Assembly: GCA_029379385.1 (NCBI GenBank)
Contig: CM055606.1
Span: 3,038,001-3,102,000 of the forward strand
Reading direction: 5' to 3'
DNA: 64,000 bases
From: Quillaja saponaria
Taxonomy: Eukaryota; Streptophyta; Magnoliopsida; Fabales; Quillajaceae
Under the pieces are notes generated by a model that was not told where the DNA came from, made no database searches, and saw nothing but the letters and a program-made list of their open reading frames with translations. Made by a program: the position numbers and the translations under genes. Positions 23,631 through 35,113 of this stretch are shown piece by piece. Each line of letters opens with the position of its first letter. Position 1 is the first letter of the stretch.

Positions 23631-26600
23631 ATGGGGAGAGGAAGAGTGCAGCTAAAGAGGATTGAGAACAAGATCAATAGGCAGGTGACGTTTTCAAAGA
23701 GGAGGTCAGGGCTGCTGAAGAAAGCTACTGAGATCTCCGTGCTTTGCGATGCTGAGGTTGCTTTGATTGTTTTCTCAACAAAAGGCAAGCTTTTTGAGTA
23801 CTCCAGTGATTCCTGGTAAACACCCAGCTACAAATTCCACTATTACAGTCGAATATATACTTGTGGTTTCGATCATTAATTATTCTATTCAAATTAGTTA
23901 AACAGCTTTCTTTTCTTGTATTTACTTGTGTTTTCATGTTTTTATGGTCTTTTGTTAATTAGAATCAGTAGTTTAGCTGAGAATCTCTGTTCTGTTTGGA
24001 AGTGAAGGTGTTTGATATAATGCGTATTCCATTATCATTGGGATTTTTGTCTTAGCTAGTAAATCAATTTCGTTTTGGTAGTAATCAATTAGCCTTCTAT
24101 AAATATTGCTCAGAAAGAAAAGTTCTATAAATAGAGAGCTTTCCTTTTAGAGCAAAAAAGTAGCTTCCATTTCTAGCTATTATTAGGCAATTGCTTATTT
24201 TGAACTTCACGCAATCTCTTTTGCTTGAGAGTTGGAGATCATATTATCGTTTTCTCTATGGAGTGGAGTATTTGGGTGTGAATTGAAATATCTTTGGGCT
24301 CGTACAAGTTATAAAAGACAGTTTCCCCTGACTTGCATATGTAGTAAGCACTAGAAGAAGAGGATAGGAAAGGAAAGGGACTCATCATGTGTTAAGACTG
24401 TAGTCAATTAAACTTTGTTCAATTTGCTTACACTGCTTTCCCAAAATGAATTCCTTCGAGGTTAGTAGAGTACTGCCACTTTTTCCATTTTAGTAGACCT
24501 TTAAGGCCGGTGGCCGGTGGGATATTTCTTATTTATGATTCATAAACTACAATAAAACTACTTTTAATCATAAAATACCATAAAACTTTTCTATTTGTTT
24601 ATATGGTTCTTGTCTGAATTTCTCTTGCTGTGTGGTATAATCAATATCTAGTTTTGCTTTCCGTAATTAGCTATGGATTGGATTTGTAGATATTTTTTGA
24701 TATCTTTTTAATATATGCAGATATTTTAGATAGCTTCTTCTTTGCTGTCATTGGGGAGTTATAGATACCTATTGGTGCACTCATATCCAAAAATTAGAAG
24801 ATATGATGAATATCTTCTTTCTCTAGTATTGGGTGTGAAATGAAATATCTTTCTTGGGCTTATTGGGCTCTTACAAGTTAAAAAGGACCGTTTCCCCTGA
24901 CTTGCACTATGCACTAGAAAATGAGTATATGAAAGGGACTCTTCATGTGTTAAGATAAAGGGTAGCAATCTTGATCATGAGTTACTTGTTATGTTCCTGA
25001 TGGAGTTTGACTCGGTATTTTGAGTCTTCTAGTAAAATGAGTTAAGCTTAATTTTTTAAGCTCAACTAGTAAATTTGTCAACAAACTCATTTAATATTAT
25101 TGAATAATATTTTTTTTTAATTTAAATTTATAATAAATATATTTATATATTAAAGCTAAGTTATAATTATTCTAATAATTATTTTAGTACGTCTTGAGTC
25201 TAACTCACTTGAACTTGAATTTCGGCTTGTTAGCTTTTAACGAGTGTATGTTTGCGAGCTTTGAACGTACATGAGAGCTTGTGTTGAATTTTATTAAATC
25301 TTGGCTCAAGCTCGGCTCCTTGTACTAGATTGTAGCCAAGTAAAATTTGTTCAATTAGCTTTCCCAAAATGAATTCTTTTTTAGTGAGTACTACCAGCTT
25401 TTCCATTTTAGTAGGCCTGTAAGGCCTGTAACCGGTGGGATTTTTCTTAGGCATGGTTCATAAGATACCATAAAACTACATGTTAATTTGGTTTTCATCT
25501 GAATTTCTCTTGCTTACAGGAATCATCTATATCTAGTTGTGCTTTCCATAATTAGCTATAGACTGGATGTCTTACTGCGTTTGGTTGCTTAAGGAGAAAG
25601 ACATAAAAGTAGGGGAGAGTACTATATATAGATATTTTTGATATCTTACATTATTTTATAGAGATATAATGTAGATATTTTCTTCTGCCTTACTGTGTCA
25701 TTGGGGAGATATAGATACGGGCACTCATATCCAAAAATTTGAAGGATATGATGAGTGTTTTCTTTTTCTAACATGTTAGTTTATTACATTAGTAGTAAAA
25801 GTAGTTTTACAGAAAGTGTATGCATACTGATTTAACTACAATTCAGACATATATGAATTAGATCATATTTAAGAGGAATATGTTATTGGTATAGACAATT
25901 CTTGTGAATATTTGGGGTACAATGGGTACTGTTTGGGCAGACAGCACGAGCAGATATCAAATCACAAATTGTATAAATAATCTTTACTTAAAATAATTTA
26001 ATTCAATTAAGCTTAGTCCCAGCTTAATTGGGATTGGTTTAATTAAAATAACTCGTGAAAAGAAAAATCTACAAACAAATTTGGTTATATTCTCTCTACT
26101 CTCTAGAGGTTTGTTTCTAGTGGAATATCCCCTTTTGTGACAATGTTTTCTTTGTGATTTTCCTTGAGGTAATCTTGTCTTGGTGATTCCTATTACTGCA
26201 ATATTATTATTTTTATACTTGATTTGTTTATAGTTGAAACCAGTTATTTTGGGATTATCTCTCTAAGGTCTCATCTACTTTGGAGTTTTATTTTAAGTGG
26301 ATCTCATTGTCAACAATGTACGAGGAAGATCAATGGTAGAAAGGATAATGACCCAATGATGATCATGGCGAGGACACACTTTCTGATTCCAGATTAGCAT
26401 CTATATTTTGTGCTGTTTCCGGGTTAGATCCAAGTGATTTTGTCTTTGTTTAGAACTTAAGAGTTGTTGAAGATTAAATCAAGAGTGATTGTCTGGATTG
26501 GTAATTGGTTTTCATGCTTGGGATACATTTTGAGATCATTTATAGTTTCAGTCACCATTAGGTTTGGTTTGTTTTAGGAATTGGTTTATTGTTGTTATCC

Positions 26601-28578
26601 TAACCTTTGGGTACTTAATATATATGTCCAATATTTTTTATATTGAAATTCCCAACATCTTTACTTATTTGGAGATTATGGTTGTATTTCTATTTTCATC
26701 AATCATATATCTAAGAAAAAAAAAAAAAAAAAAAAACTTGCAATAACGGAAATTTGAAAGGGGATTGAGAATATGGTCTGTTTGACCATAGAGAATTATT
26801 CAAAAATTGGAAAACCTTATATTTCAATGTGTTGATTTTTTTAGATCTAGCAAATTATGACCATTTGAAACATGTTTGAAACAAAAAAAAAAAAAAAGAC
26901 TTTTTGGGAAGGTTTTTAAATTTAAAATAAAGATTGTAGACTGAGCTTTGGGATGATGCATCTTGTTTATTTCCAATTAAAACATTTGGTGGGTTAAAAA
27001 TTTAAAGTAGGAGATATTGAAATTTCAAGTGTGATTATATTGGTTTGATTTTAAAATTATAAAGAGCTAAAATATATTTTAGTACAAATTATGGGGATGA
27101 AACATATAATTTAGCTGAGAAAAGATAGATCAAGAACTATGCTAATAGCTCAAGTGATAAGGATATATGCTATTTGGATAGAAGGTTTTATGTTGAATTA
27201 TTGTTAATGTATCAAAAAAATATCTTAACATTAAGTTAGGCTTATTTATTGTTTTGATCAATGAAAATAACATTATTTTTTCTTTTTGTCTTATTTTTTC
27301 TAATTAGATTCTGCAGGATTCAATTGTCTCGTTGGTCATTTGAGATTAATTTTTTTAAAATTAATTAAAGATTACTAAATTTAGATAGAACACATTATAC
27401 ATATTTAGTTTATACAGTGCTAAGAATTTTATGTCTTACAAAGAATTTTCTTTTTAAAAATAAAAAATTTGAGGTATAACATTGAAAATTGAGGCAATAT
27501 AAGTTTCTAAATATGAGTCAATATTCATATAATTTTTTTCATCATCTCCTCAAAAATATATTTATTAATTTTGTTAAATTCTAATTCAATTAAAATAAAT
27601 GAAATCATAAAAGATCAAAATAGAAAATATGAAATCCTGAAAATTTTGATTTGAAAAAATAAATCTTAGGGGACCAAAATATAAAATAATATAATTTTCA
27701 GGGAAAAAATGTGAATAAGTCTATAAGCTATATCAATAATTTTGGAATTTACTTAATAGGGGGAACGTTATATGTAATCTCCTAGAAATAATATAATCAA
27801 AGAACAACTGATTTGATGAAAAAATTTCTAATATGGATAATTCTCTTGATTTGTAAGCTATTTTGAAACCAGTGAAAGCACTTCAGCACATGCATGCACA
27901 AACAGATACTATTATATTCTTTTAGTTTTCCCTCGCTCTTTTTCTTGTCTAGAATAGCTTGCGAGATGGTATCACTCGAATATGATAACCAACATTTACT
28001 GGTAAGTTGCGCTGGACCTTTGTAGTATTCCTAATACATATTTAAGATGAGAAAAGAAGCATAGTAGGTGACCCTGTATAGTCGTTTTCCCAATACATAT
28101 TTCACGTCCATGAGTAAGTGTTCTTCTTCTTTTGTACTAGTGTTTTAGCTCACAACTTCTATCAATGTAGTTTTTGATCTTCCAATAGTATACTTTTCGC
28201 TAAAATGAATCATCTAGCGTGTTTGTGAAGGAACATTTACATCTTTATGATATAGCAAACCATTTTGAGCTATTCCGCTTATCTCTCCAATTGGAGCAAC
28301 AATATGTTATGCCAAATATTTTTATTTCTTATCTTATCTTTCTTGTACTACCAGATATAACATTATTATCTTTGCGGTGCTCATTTTTTGAATATGATAT
28401 TTGTTAACATTCCAACACTCCTTGCTAGAAAGCATAACGAGGAATATGATGATAAAACGATTTTATACCACTATCTTCTAGCCTTATAAGTATTTTAGAT
28501 CACACAACTTTTTTCCCGTTTCAGCCAGTATGTTCTAATTCTATGTGAAACATCATATTCTGTTTTTCCCATTATGGT

Positions 28579-28624
<46 letters not shown>

Positions 28625-31600
28625 CAGATTCTACTATGGTGAGTTATTGATTCAAGACACCTACACTACTAACTAGTTGAAATCTCTAGCCATCATTTCT
28701 CCTTCTATCCTTTTGAAACCTACACTCCATCATGTACTCAGTTTTAGTTTAACTTTACCTTTACGCCTATGAATCTAGCTTGACATTCATTTCAACAGGA
28801 AACCTCATCCCCTTCTTGGCAATAATCAGGGATTAGCAATCTAGTCTCATACTAAGAGGTGGTCAACCATGTTGTTTGGAACTAATAAAATATTAGGAAT
28901 CAAGCCTTAGACTAAGGAACGTCAGCTAGGGGTTCAACCATGTTGTCTAATTAGAAGTGTTAAGATCTCCTAAGTGATAGTGGTGACTTCATGAACAACT
29001 TATCAAAATAATTCTTCCATTTATCCTTAATCTCTTCTTCTAAAACCAAAACCTTATTATTCTCATCGATCCATTCGACAAAGTTGATATCTTTAGTATT
29101 ATTTTATTTCATAAAGTCCACAGATATTTTCTCTCCATATTCTGTGTCCAGCTTCTTATACAAATCACTGTACGTCTCTAATCTAGTTTTCCTAAGAGCC
29201 TTCTTTGTTCATTATTTACATATGAGTACTCTTTAAAATTGTCATCATTTCTGTCGTATTCAACTTAAAGTATACCTTGCTAAGTTGTCTTGTCTTGCAT
29301 CCCATGACCAAGATTCCTTTCCTATGGTTCGCGAGCGTACATGTAGTTTAAGTTTAAGATGTGACATGATACTTTTTTTGAGTATGTATCTAGATGACAG
29401 AAAAGGGAAATTACTTTTAAATCCTTTTCAGCTTAAGTTTCATATCTGACCTAATAGTTAAATTGTTAAGGAGTATTGTATATTTTACACAATCTTTCAA
29501 TATCACAAATTTACCTATGAGTGGCCAATGTGGTGCTTGGCTCAATAATAAGTGACTTGCTTAGTCATCTCTCACGGATTGGGTTCGAGTCTCTCCATAG
29601 GCACTATTTAGTGGCTATCTTCAATCTCGTTGCCTTGGCTTGGAGTTTAAAGTAGTAACCCATCTCTCCCTAGCTGGAGTAAAACCAAAAAAATAAAAAA
29701 TTTACCTAAAAAAATAATTTGCCTATGAGTGCTGTTTGGTTCATTTTCATGTGCGTTGGATTGCTGGAGTAAGTTTCTCCACCGTCCCACAATTATTGTT
29801 CTGGATGCCTCCACTTTTTTCCTGTTCATAGAAATAAACCAAAAAAAAAATATTACCAACGAGTGCTTTTTGGTTCATATTCATGTGTTGGATTGCTGGG
29901 GTAAGTTTCTCAAGCGTCCCACAATCACTTTTCTGGATGCCTCCACGTTTTGTCCTGTTTATAGAAATAAAATGGGCATCGCTAGATGAAGATTTTAAGG
30001 TAAAAAGGTTTTAGAGAGTTTTAGAACTCATAAATACAAATGTTGCTGAAACTTCCAATCCACTGGAATAACTAGGAAACTTCAGAGTTAAAGAGAAGTA
30101 AAACGTAATAAGAAAATTTTGATGTTGCTATAGCAAATTTGTATGTGAGATTGGTATAAAAAATTGGTAATTTAGAAGTTGTTTAATTTGTAATAAGAAA
30201 ATTAATTTATAATTTGAAGGCAATATAATTTCTGATAAAAAAATTTATCATTAGAAAACAGTTTAATTCATTCCAAGAAAATTTATAACTTGAAAGTAGT
30301 TTCTTGTTGTTCTGAGTAATTTTTTATCTAGGAGGCAATTTTATGTCATGTCGAAAACTTTTGCAATTTAGAGATAGTTTCATGTGATATCAAGAAACCC
30401 TTGAAACTTAAAGACAATTTCATATTGTTTTGGAGAATGTTTTATTACAACGCAAGGAATTCTTAAAATTTAAAGGCAATTTCATGTCATACTAAAAAAA
30501 TTTTAAAGCTTGGAGGCAGTTACATTTCATGTCGAGTAACTTTTGAATATTGGAAACAGTTTCATTTCATGCCAAGAAACTTTTGAAAGTTAGAGACAGT
30601 TTACGTTGTGCTGAGAAACTTTTCAAGGTTGAAGGCAGTGTAGCATCATGCCAAAAAACTCTTGAATTTTGTATGTAGTTTTGTTTTGTGTCGAGAAACT
30701 CTTCAAACTTGAAGGCAGTTTTGAGTAGTGTCAAGTAACTCTTAAAGTTTGGAGATAGTTTTATTTCATGCCGAGAAACTTTTGAAAGTTAAAGACAGTT
30801 TCACATCGTGCCGAAGAACTCTTGAATTTTTTAGGCAGTTTTGTTTCGTTCTGAGGAAATCTTGAAGATAGTTTCATTTCGTGCCAATGATATTTTGTCT
30901 TAGAGCTAGTTTAAACTCGTATCAAGAGAAGTTGATTTTCTTTTTTATAGCCATTGATAATTTAGACTCGTATTAAAGAGTTTTGGTGTTAATTTTGTGG
31001 GATTGTTGGCAATTCATACTCATATCAAGGAGTGTCGATATTTCATATTGGGAACCGTTGACAGTTAATACTCGTATCAATGAGTGTTGGTCAGTCTTTG
31101 AATGAACAATGTTTTGAGTTATGAGAGGCAAACAAACTTGTTTCGCGACTTTCAATTATTTCTAATCTTTTGTTTGTTTCATTGATCGAACACTGGAGGT
31201 TTGTAATTTTCATGACTGGCGATGCTTAGCTCTATGTCATGTGCTTGGATTGCAAGCTCTTCAAATGTTCGAGTCTTGATTTCCTTAAGAATGTATCAAA
31301 GCACCCTAAGCATGCCTTGTGTGCACATAGAATACTACCTAGTTGTAATAAGAAAGGACCAACCTCAAGAAGCAACCATAGTAAACAGTAAGATTGGGCC
31401 ACAGAAAAACCTACAGACTGATGTTCTGTTTCAGCACACACCTTAAAATTTGAAATTGTTGTCTGCTTTTTGGCAGTCAATGAAATAATATTAGGACACT
31501 AAAAAGAATCTGCTGTCATTGTACATACATGTTACAAATGAGATAATACTGTTTTGTTTTGAACTGTATTATGTGCCTGTAGGTTTCTATCAGATGCCAT

Positions 31601-33269
31601 GAATACTTACCAACTGGTTATTAACTTCCTCTGTCAACAGCATGGAAAGGATTCTTGAACGGTATGAGAGATATTCACATGCTGAGAGGCAGCTGGTTGG
31701 AAATGATCATGAACCAAATGTATGCCAAATCATTTTTGAGTTAATTCTCTTATGCATGTATCCATACTCTTTATTGTGAGCTGTTGATGGTGATTGGTTT
31801 ATCCCGAGAATCAGGACTGATGTCATTGTCTCCATTGTTAGGGAAACTGGACTCTGCAACATGCAAAGCTCAAGGCTAGGATGGAGGTTTTACAAAGAAA
31901 TCAAAGGTGCTAAATAAACCAAATGAGAACTACTTGTATAATGCAATAAACTAATAAATATGTTGACTTGCTATTGCAGGCATTTTATGGGAGAAGATCT
32001 TGATGGCCTAAGTCTCAAAGAGCTCCAAAATTTGGAGCGACAGCTTGAATCTGCTCTCAAACACGTTAGGTCAAGGAAGGTATCATCATGTATTCCTCAT
32101 GTTTGTGGTTATTTAGTTTGAACTGAGTATAATCATAATCACATAGAAAGATTCTCTTGCAGAACCAAGTCATGTATGAATCGATTTCAGAGCTTCAAAA
32201 AAAGGTAATTACTGCAGCTTATATAATATATAACGGGTTTTACATGAATAAACGTAATTTGTAGCCTTTGTTTGGAAACAAATACTGTGAAAAAAGAAAT
32301 GGAATAGGAGGAAGTAAATGGAACAAGGGAATGTAACTTTGTTTACTCGTTACCTGGGAAGAAAGTGGTAAGAATGAAAATGAGAAAAGAACTAACTCTT
32401 ACTTGGAAGAGAAGAAATTGAAATTAAAGATGTGAAAATTTAATTCCAGTTGTTTTAATAACTAACAACTTTTTTTTTTCTCTCTCTCCAATTTCTTCCC
32501 GTTTATGAAGGGATTGATTTTTTGTTTTCCTAATATCTAATTTTTTTTTCTAAAAACTATTCTCTCCATTTTCTTCTTCTTTTTCATGATTAGATGAAAG
32601 TAGTTATTCCCTCTTATTTCATTTTCCACCTATTATCACCTCCCCTAAATGAAACAATAGACTTAGAAGCTTTGAAAATTTCAGAGTCTCCATTTAGAAA
32701 TGTTATAGAACCTATACATGAAAACTGTGTCTGTAAAATATGATTTTGCAGATGTTTGATCTAAGCCATACATAATCACATAAGGAAACAATATCTTAGG
32801 AGAATCTCAATGTAAATATCTTAATGTATCTTTAGTTCACAAAATATTGTTATAATATGATTAAGAATCCTAATATAGATGCCTAAGAGACTCTGTGACC
32901 ACCTGGTTTTGTTGGTTATTATGTGTTTGAGGCTTTGTTATATTTTCTTACCTAAATAAAAGCCATTGGCCTCTGTACTGTATTCCTATTTATGTCCTCC
33001 ATTGTAGAGAAGTATTAGACATTTGACTCAAACCATGACATAAAATCAATCTTTTCCGTAAGTATCTTCACTCTGTCCCATGATGCAGGATAAGGCATTG
33101 CAGGAGCAAAATAAATTGCTGGCAAAGAAGGTAAACCCTTAATTATAGACTATATATGTGAAATTAGTGTAGATTGTAGATGTTACATTACTTACATATT
33201 CACTTCATAATCTGAGTTAAAAACTAGGTAAAAGAGAGTGAGAAGTTACTGGCTCAAGAGGCACAGTGA
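23631..33269 (+). CDS. FUL: FRUITFULL-like MADS-box transcription factor, copy 1, C-terminally truncated
   Basis: Type II MIKC MADS protein of the AP1/FUL/SQUA subfamily, a nuclear regulator of flowering and meristem identity. Exons: 23631-23815, 31641-31719, 31842-31906, 31980-32079, 32163-32204, 33089-33130, 33228-33269. The sizes (185, 79, 65, 100, 42, 42) are those of AP1/FUL genes and all introns are GT-AG. MADS domain is residues 1-60 ([20 protein letters not shown]), I region to about 88, K domain about 89-175 ([20 protein letters not shown]). An extra G relative to copy 2 near 33266 creates TGA at 33267-33269, so the product is 184 residues instead of about 235 and lacks the C-terminal domain. 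K-domain wording recalls the AGL79/euFULII branch, but clade is not certain. The start is the conserved MGRGRV. Residue 33 is Thr where His is usual. Confidence 0.92.
24251..25775 (+). repeat. Internal duplication within intron 1, copy 1
   Basis: Blocks at 24251-24817 recur in the same order at 24818-25775: tttctcta...gggtgtgaa-tgaaatatctt, gtttcccctgacttgca, gggactc-tcatgtgttaag, tttccattttagtag, ccggtggga, and cactcatatccaaaaatt. The same two-unit layout is recognisable in copy 2 (about 52282-52860 and 53085-53780), so it predates the gene duplication. Confidence 0.7.
24956..25329. mobile_element. Degenerate hAT-like insertion in intron 1, copy 1
   Basis: About 370 bp break the second intron repeat unit between 'gtgttaaga' and 'ttgtagcc' relative to the first unit. 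The content (gagcttgtgttgaa, ctcaagctcggctcc, agcttaattttttaagctca) resembles the GAGCTCG-type hAT MITEs elsewhere in the window. Termini are decayed. Confidence 0.5.
28573..28645 (-). mobile_element. Poly(T) retro-insertion flanked by 11-bp repeats
   Basis: T40 (28582-28621) plus 13 bases lies between direct copies of tatggtgagtt (28573-28583 and 28635-28645). Copy 2 has a single related tcatgttgagtt at the equivalent place and no T run. It looks like a poly(A) tail with almost no body, inserted in reverse by target-primed reverse transcription. Confidence 0.7.
28965..29300 (-). pseudogene. RTE-type LINE polyprotein fragment, copy 1 intron
   Basis: The - strand carries the region between endonuclease and reverse transcriptase of RTE LINEs. 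Recognisable parts are KLDTEYGEK, then VEWIDEN and a [17 protein letters not shown] stretch with YFDKLF. The same fragment, better preserved, lies in copy 2 at 56765-57030, so it was present before the gene duplication. It is broken by stops and not functional. Confidence 0.6.
29524..29715 (+). mobile_element. tRNA-derived SINE in intron 1, copy 1
   Basis: The 192-bp insertion has an A-box-like tggctcaataa (29538-29548), a B box ggttcgagtct (29582-29592) and an A-rich 3' end. It is flanked by 16-bp repeats aatttacctatgagtg (29508-29523) and aatttgcctatgagtg (29716-29731), one mismatch. Copy 2 has an empty site (aattcacctatgag, about 57336). The insertion therefore postdates the duplication. 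Confidence 0.85.
29716..29985 (+). repeat. Two-copy tandem repeat of about 134 bp, copy 1 only
   Basis: The block 'ggttcatttt...ttggattgctgg-gtaagtttctc...tctggatgcctccac...cctgtt-atagaaataaa' occurs at about 29738 and 29872. Copy 2 has one unit (about 57358-57470). An 86-codon frame across it is a by-product. Confidence 0.85.
30165..30925 (+). repeat. Degenerate minisatellite, about 43-bp unit, 18-19 units, copy 1 intron
   Basis: Units follow the pattern 'gaaacttttgaaagtt-gaggcagtttcatttcatgcc' (variants). I count about 19 'ggcagttt'-type markers. A 60-bp repeat family (gactcgtatcaa-gagtgttg) follows to about 31090. Copy 2 holds only about 8 units (57675-57960). Confidence 0.85.
32268..32831. 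mobile_element. MITE-like insertion in intron 5 of copy 1
   Basis: Intron 5 is 884 bp here against 295 bp in copy 2. The extra sequence lies between 'tagcctt' and 'tagttca'. Its left part starts tgtttggaaacaaat and its middle contains near-inverted matter (ggaggaagtaaa... against ccacctattatcacctcccc, tgaaacaat), as in common plant fold-back MITEs. The exact ends are unresolved, and the last 150 bp may be a second insertion. Confidence 0.55.
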
Positions 33270-33891
33270 GGAGCCGCAAATTCATGGCATGGAACCACAA
33301 TTACTACAGTCCATGAATATTGGGTTAGTCTGTTTCCTCACAACTCTGACTCTGTTATAAGCATGTGAATGTTTCTCTGTTCCTAGTCTAAGCTCATCTT
33401 AGTATTTCTGAGTAGTTAGGTTCAATTTGTTTTTGTCGTATGTGTCTATCATTAATTTAAGGATTGATACATTTAATGTAAAAGTATCTAAAGATTTGTT
33501 TAGTCTGGATTTGTAAGATTGAGTTGAAATTCTTATTATGATTTATTGTTAATGCTAATATTTAATATTCTCAGTATTTGTTATATTAAAAAAAACAAAA
33601 ACAAAAACAATACTCTTGTCAAAAGAACAAAACAGTCTATATCCCTAATTTGGATATAAATATAAATATATATGTTATGAGTATTGTACTCTCAGTTCTT
33701 TAATCCAAGTGATATCCCACTTATGGTAGAGTGATTAAGATAAGACAATGTTTTTTAATGCTCTGTTTTCCGTTGTATGTATATGATGCAGAGGATCTGA
33801 CCAGGCAGGAGAGAACAGGGGAGATAATGAAGGAACTCCATCTCAACGACCAGCCAATACACAAATTCCATCTTGGATGCTTAATCCCTAA
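33270..33891 (+). pseudogene. Orphaned C-terminal coding remnant of FUL-like copy 1
   Basis: Beyond the premature stop the rest of exon 7 (to 33323) and exon 8 (33792-33891) remain nearly identical to copy 2, with good splice sites. In the ancestral frame exon 8 reads SDQAGENRGDNEGTPSQRP and ends IPSWMLNP before TAA 33889-33891, a variant of the paleoAP1/FUL motif (LPPWML). These residues are not reached by translation from the normal start. In the transcript they would be 3' UTR, 60-odd codons long, which could expose it to nonsense-mediated decay through the exon 7/8 junction 54 nt downstream of the stop. Confidence 0.85.
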
Positions 33892-35113
33892 ACTAATAGA
33901 CCATGGATATTCCTATGGCTGCTGCTTGTATAATATTTGTATGTTTATATGTATTTTCGTTAAGATATGGGTGTGGATGAGTAACTCCTAGCCTTGGGGT
34001 TGTAATAATATGTCTAGGATGTTGACATTGAGGACTGTATTAATTGTACTTGTTATGGAATACTAAGTAAGAGCACTATAAATTTGAAAGAAACTGGATA
34101 AAATAACTGATGTTCTATTGTTACGAGGCCTCTATACAATAATATTATAATATTATAAATAGAATGATTATTTATTTTTATTATTTAATATCGTTAATAA
34201 TTCATAATTATTTAAAATTATTTTATATTATATGGATGAGAAATCTCATCTTGATAATTTTTACTTTTATAAAATAAAAAAATTAATAAGAATAAATAAA
34301 TTGAGACTAAATATGTACTAAAGAAAAATTTGATTATTCCATAATTAAATGTTAGGATAGAATGTCTATTTTTGAATACCAAATTAGTGATAAATGATTT
34401 TAAAATCAAACAAAAATAGAATTGAAACGAATTTTATAATCTAGAAAATTGGTTTATAAATGGAAAAAACTAATATGGTGCAAGGAGGGTCACTATCTTC
34501 CGAAAAAGCAAAACTTTGTTTAGATTCTTTGCAGAACAAAGCTTGAAAGAACATTTATCCCCAAGAAGATTCCGTACAACCCATTTGTTGCAGACTTCAA
34601 AAATCTGAGGAATCAACAAAAGAACAGAAAAGAATCTTTGCGAAGCAAATTGAACTGATCAGGGCTCAGCTCAGCAGTCAGCTACTAACAATGTAAATTT
34701 TTGTATTACTTGATTTATAAAAAAATTTCTCTTCTTCATTTTAAAGTTACAGTATGTAACACTTTCAGTATCTCTTAGTTGAAAGAAAAACTTACATAAA
34801 ATGAGAGTGAGTGTAGCACGTGAATCTTGAAGTGAGCCGATGTGATCAACTAAAGACACCTCATAATCCATTAAGTTGAAACTTAACTTATCTCACTAAC
34901 CCAACTCCACCCTCTCAGATCTGATCTCCACTGTCTCTCTCTCTCTCTCTCTCTCTCCCTCTCCCCACCTTCTCTCTTTCTTTCTGTTATCCAGAATGCT
35001 CCCCAACTTATTTAATGGCAAGATCATGAATTTGTACTTGCTAATACATTCCTATGAAACAAGTCATTGGCAGTACCTCAGACTCAAAATTTAGCTTCAT
35101 TATGGTTTTGCAG
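33892..35113. other. 3' flank of copy 1, shared with copy 2
   Basis: Contains the likely 3' UTR to about 34100, then AT-rich sequence. Islands are shared with 61705-63445 (tcactatcttccga, cccatttgttgcagacttc, gaatgctccccaactta). A (CT)n tract lies at 34932-34966 and an A-run near 35141-35161. No gene seen. Confidence 0.6.

Larger units (their letters stand above)
23816..31640 (+). other. Intron 1 of FUL-like copy 1 (7.8 kb)
   Basis: GT at 23816 and AG at 31639-31640 join TG to C, giving Cys62, the usual SSDSC-MER junction. A long first intron is typical of AP1/FUL genes and often holds regulatory sites. This one holds a partial internal duplication, hAT debris, a poly(T) insertion, an RTE LINE fragment, a SINE and a minisatellite. 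I could not identify a specific CArG box or other site with confidence. Confidence 0.85.
23010..35113 (+). repeat. Segmental duplication, unit 1 (FUL-like copy 1)
   Basis: Collinear with 51026-63445 at high identity over promoter, exons, introns and 3' flank. Left homology begins around gaaaaggtatctaactattt. The right end is around the shared stretch 'ggcagtacctcagact' (35070) against 63393. Differences are mostly insertions described separately. Confidence 0.9.

Noticed and set aside
29582..29592. Possible tRNA gene (B box)
   Set aside because: No cloverleaf or acceptor stem can be formed; the A-rich tail and target duplications show a SINE.
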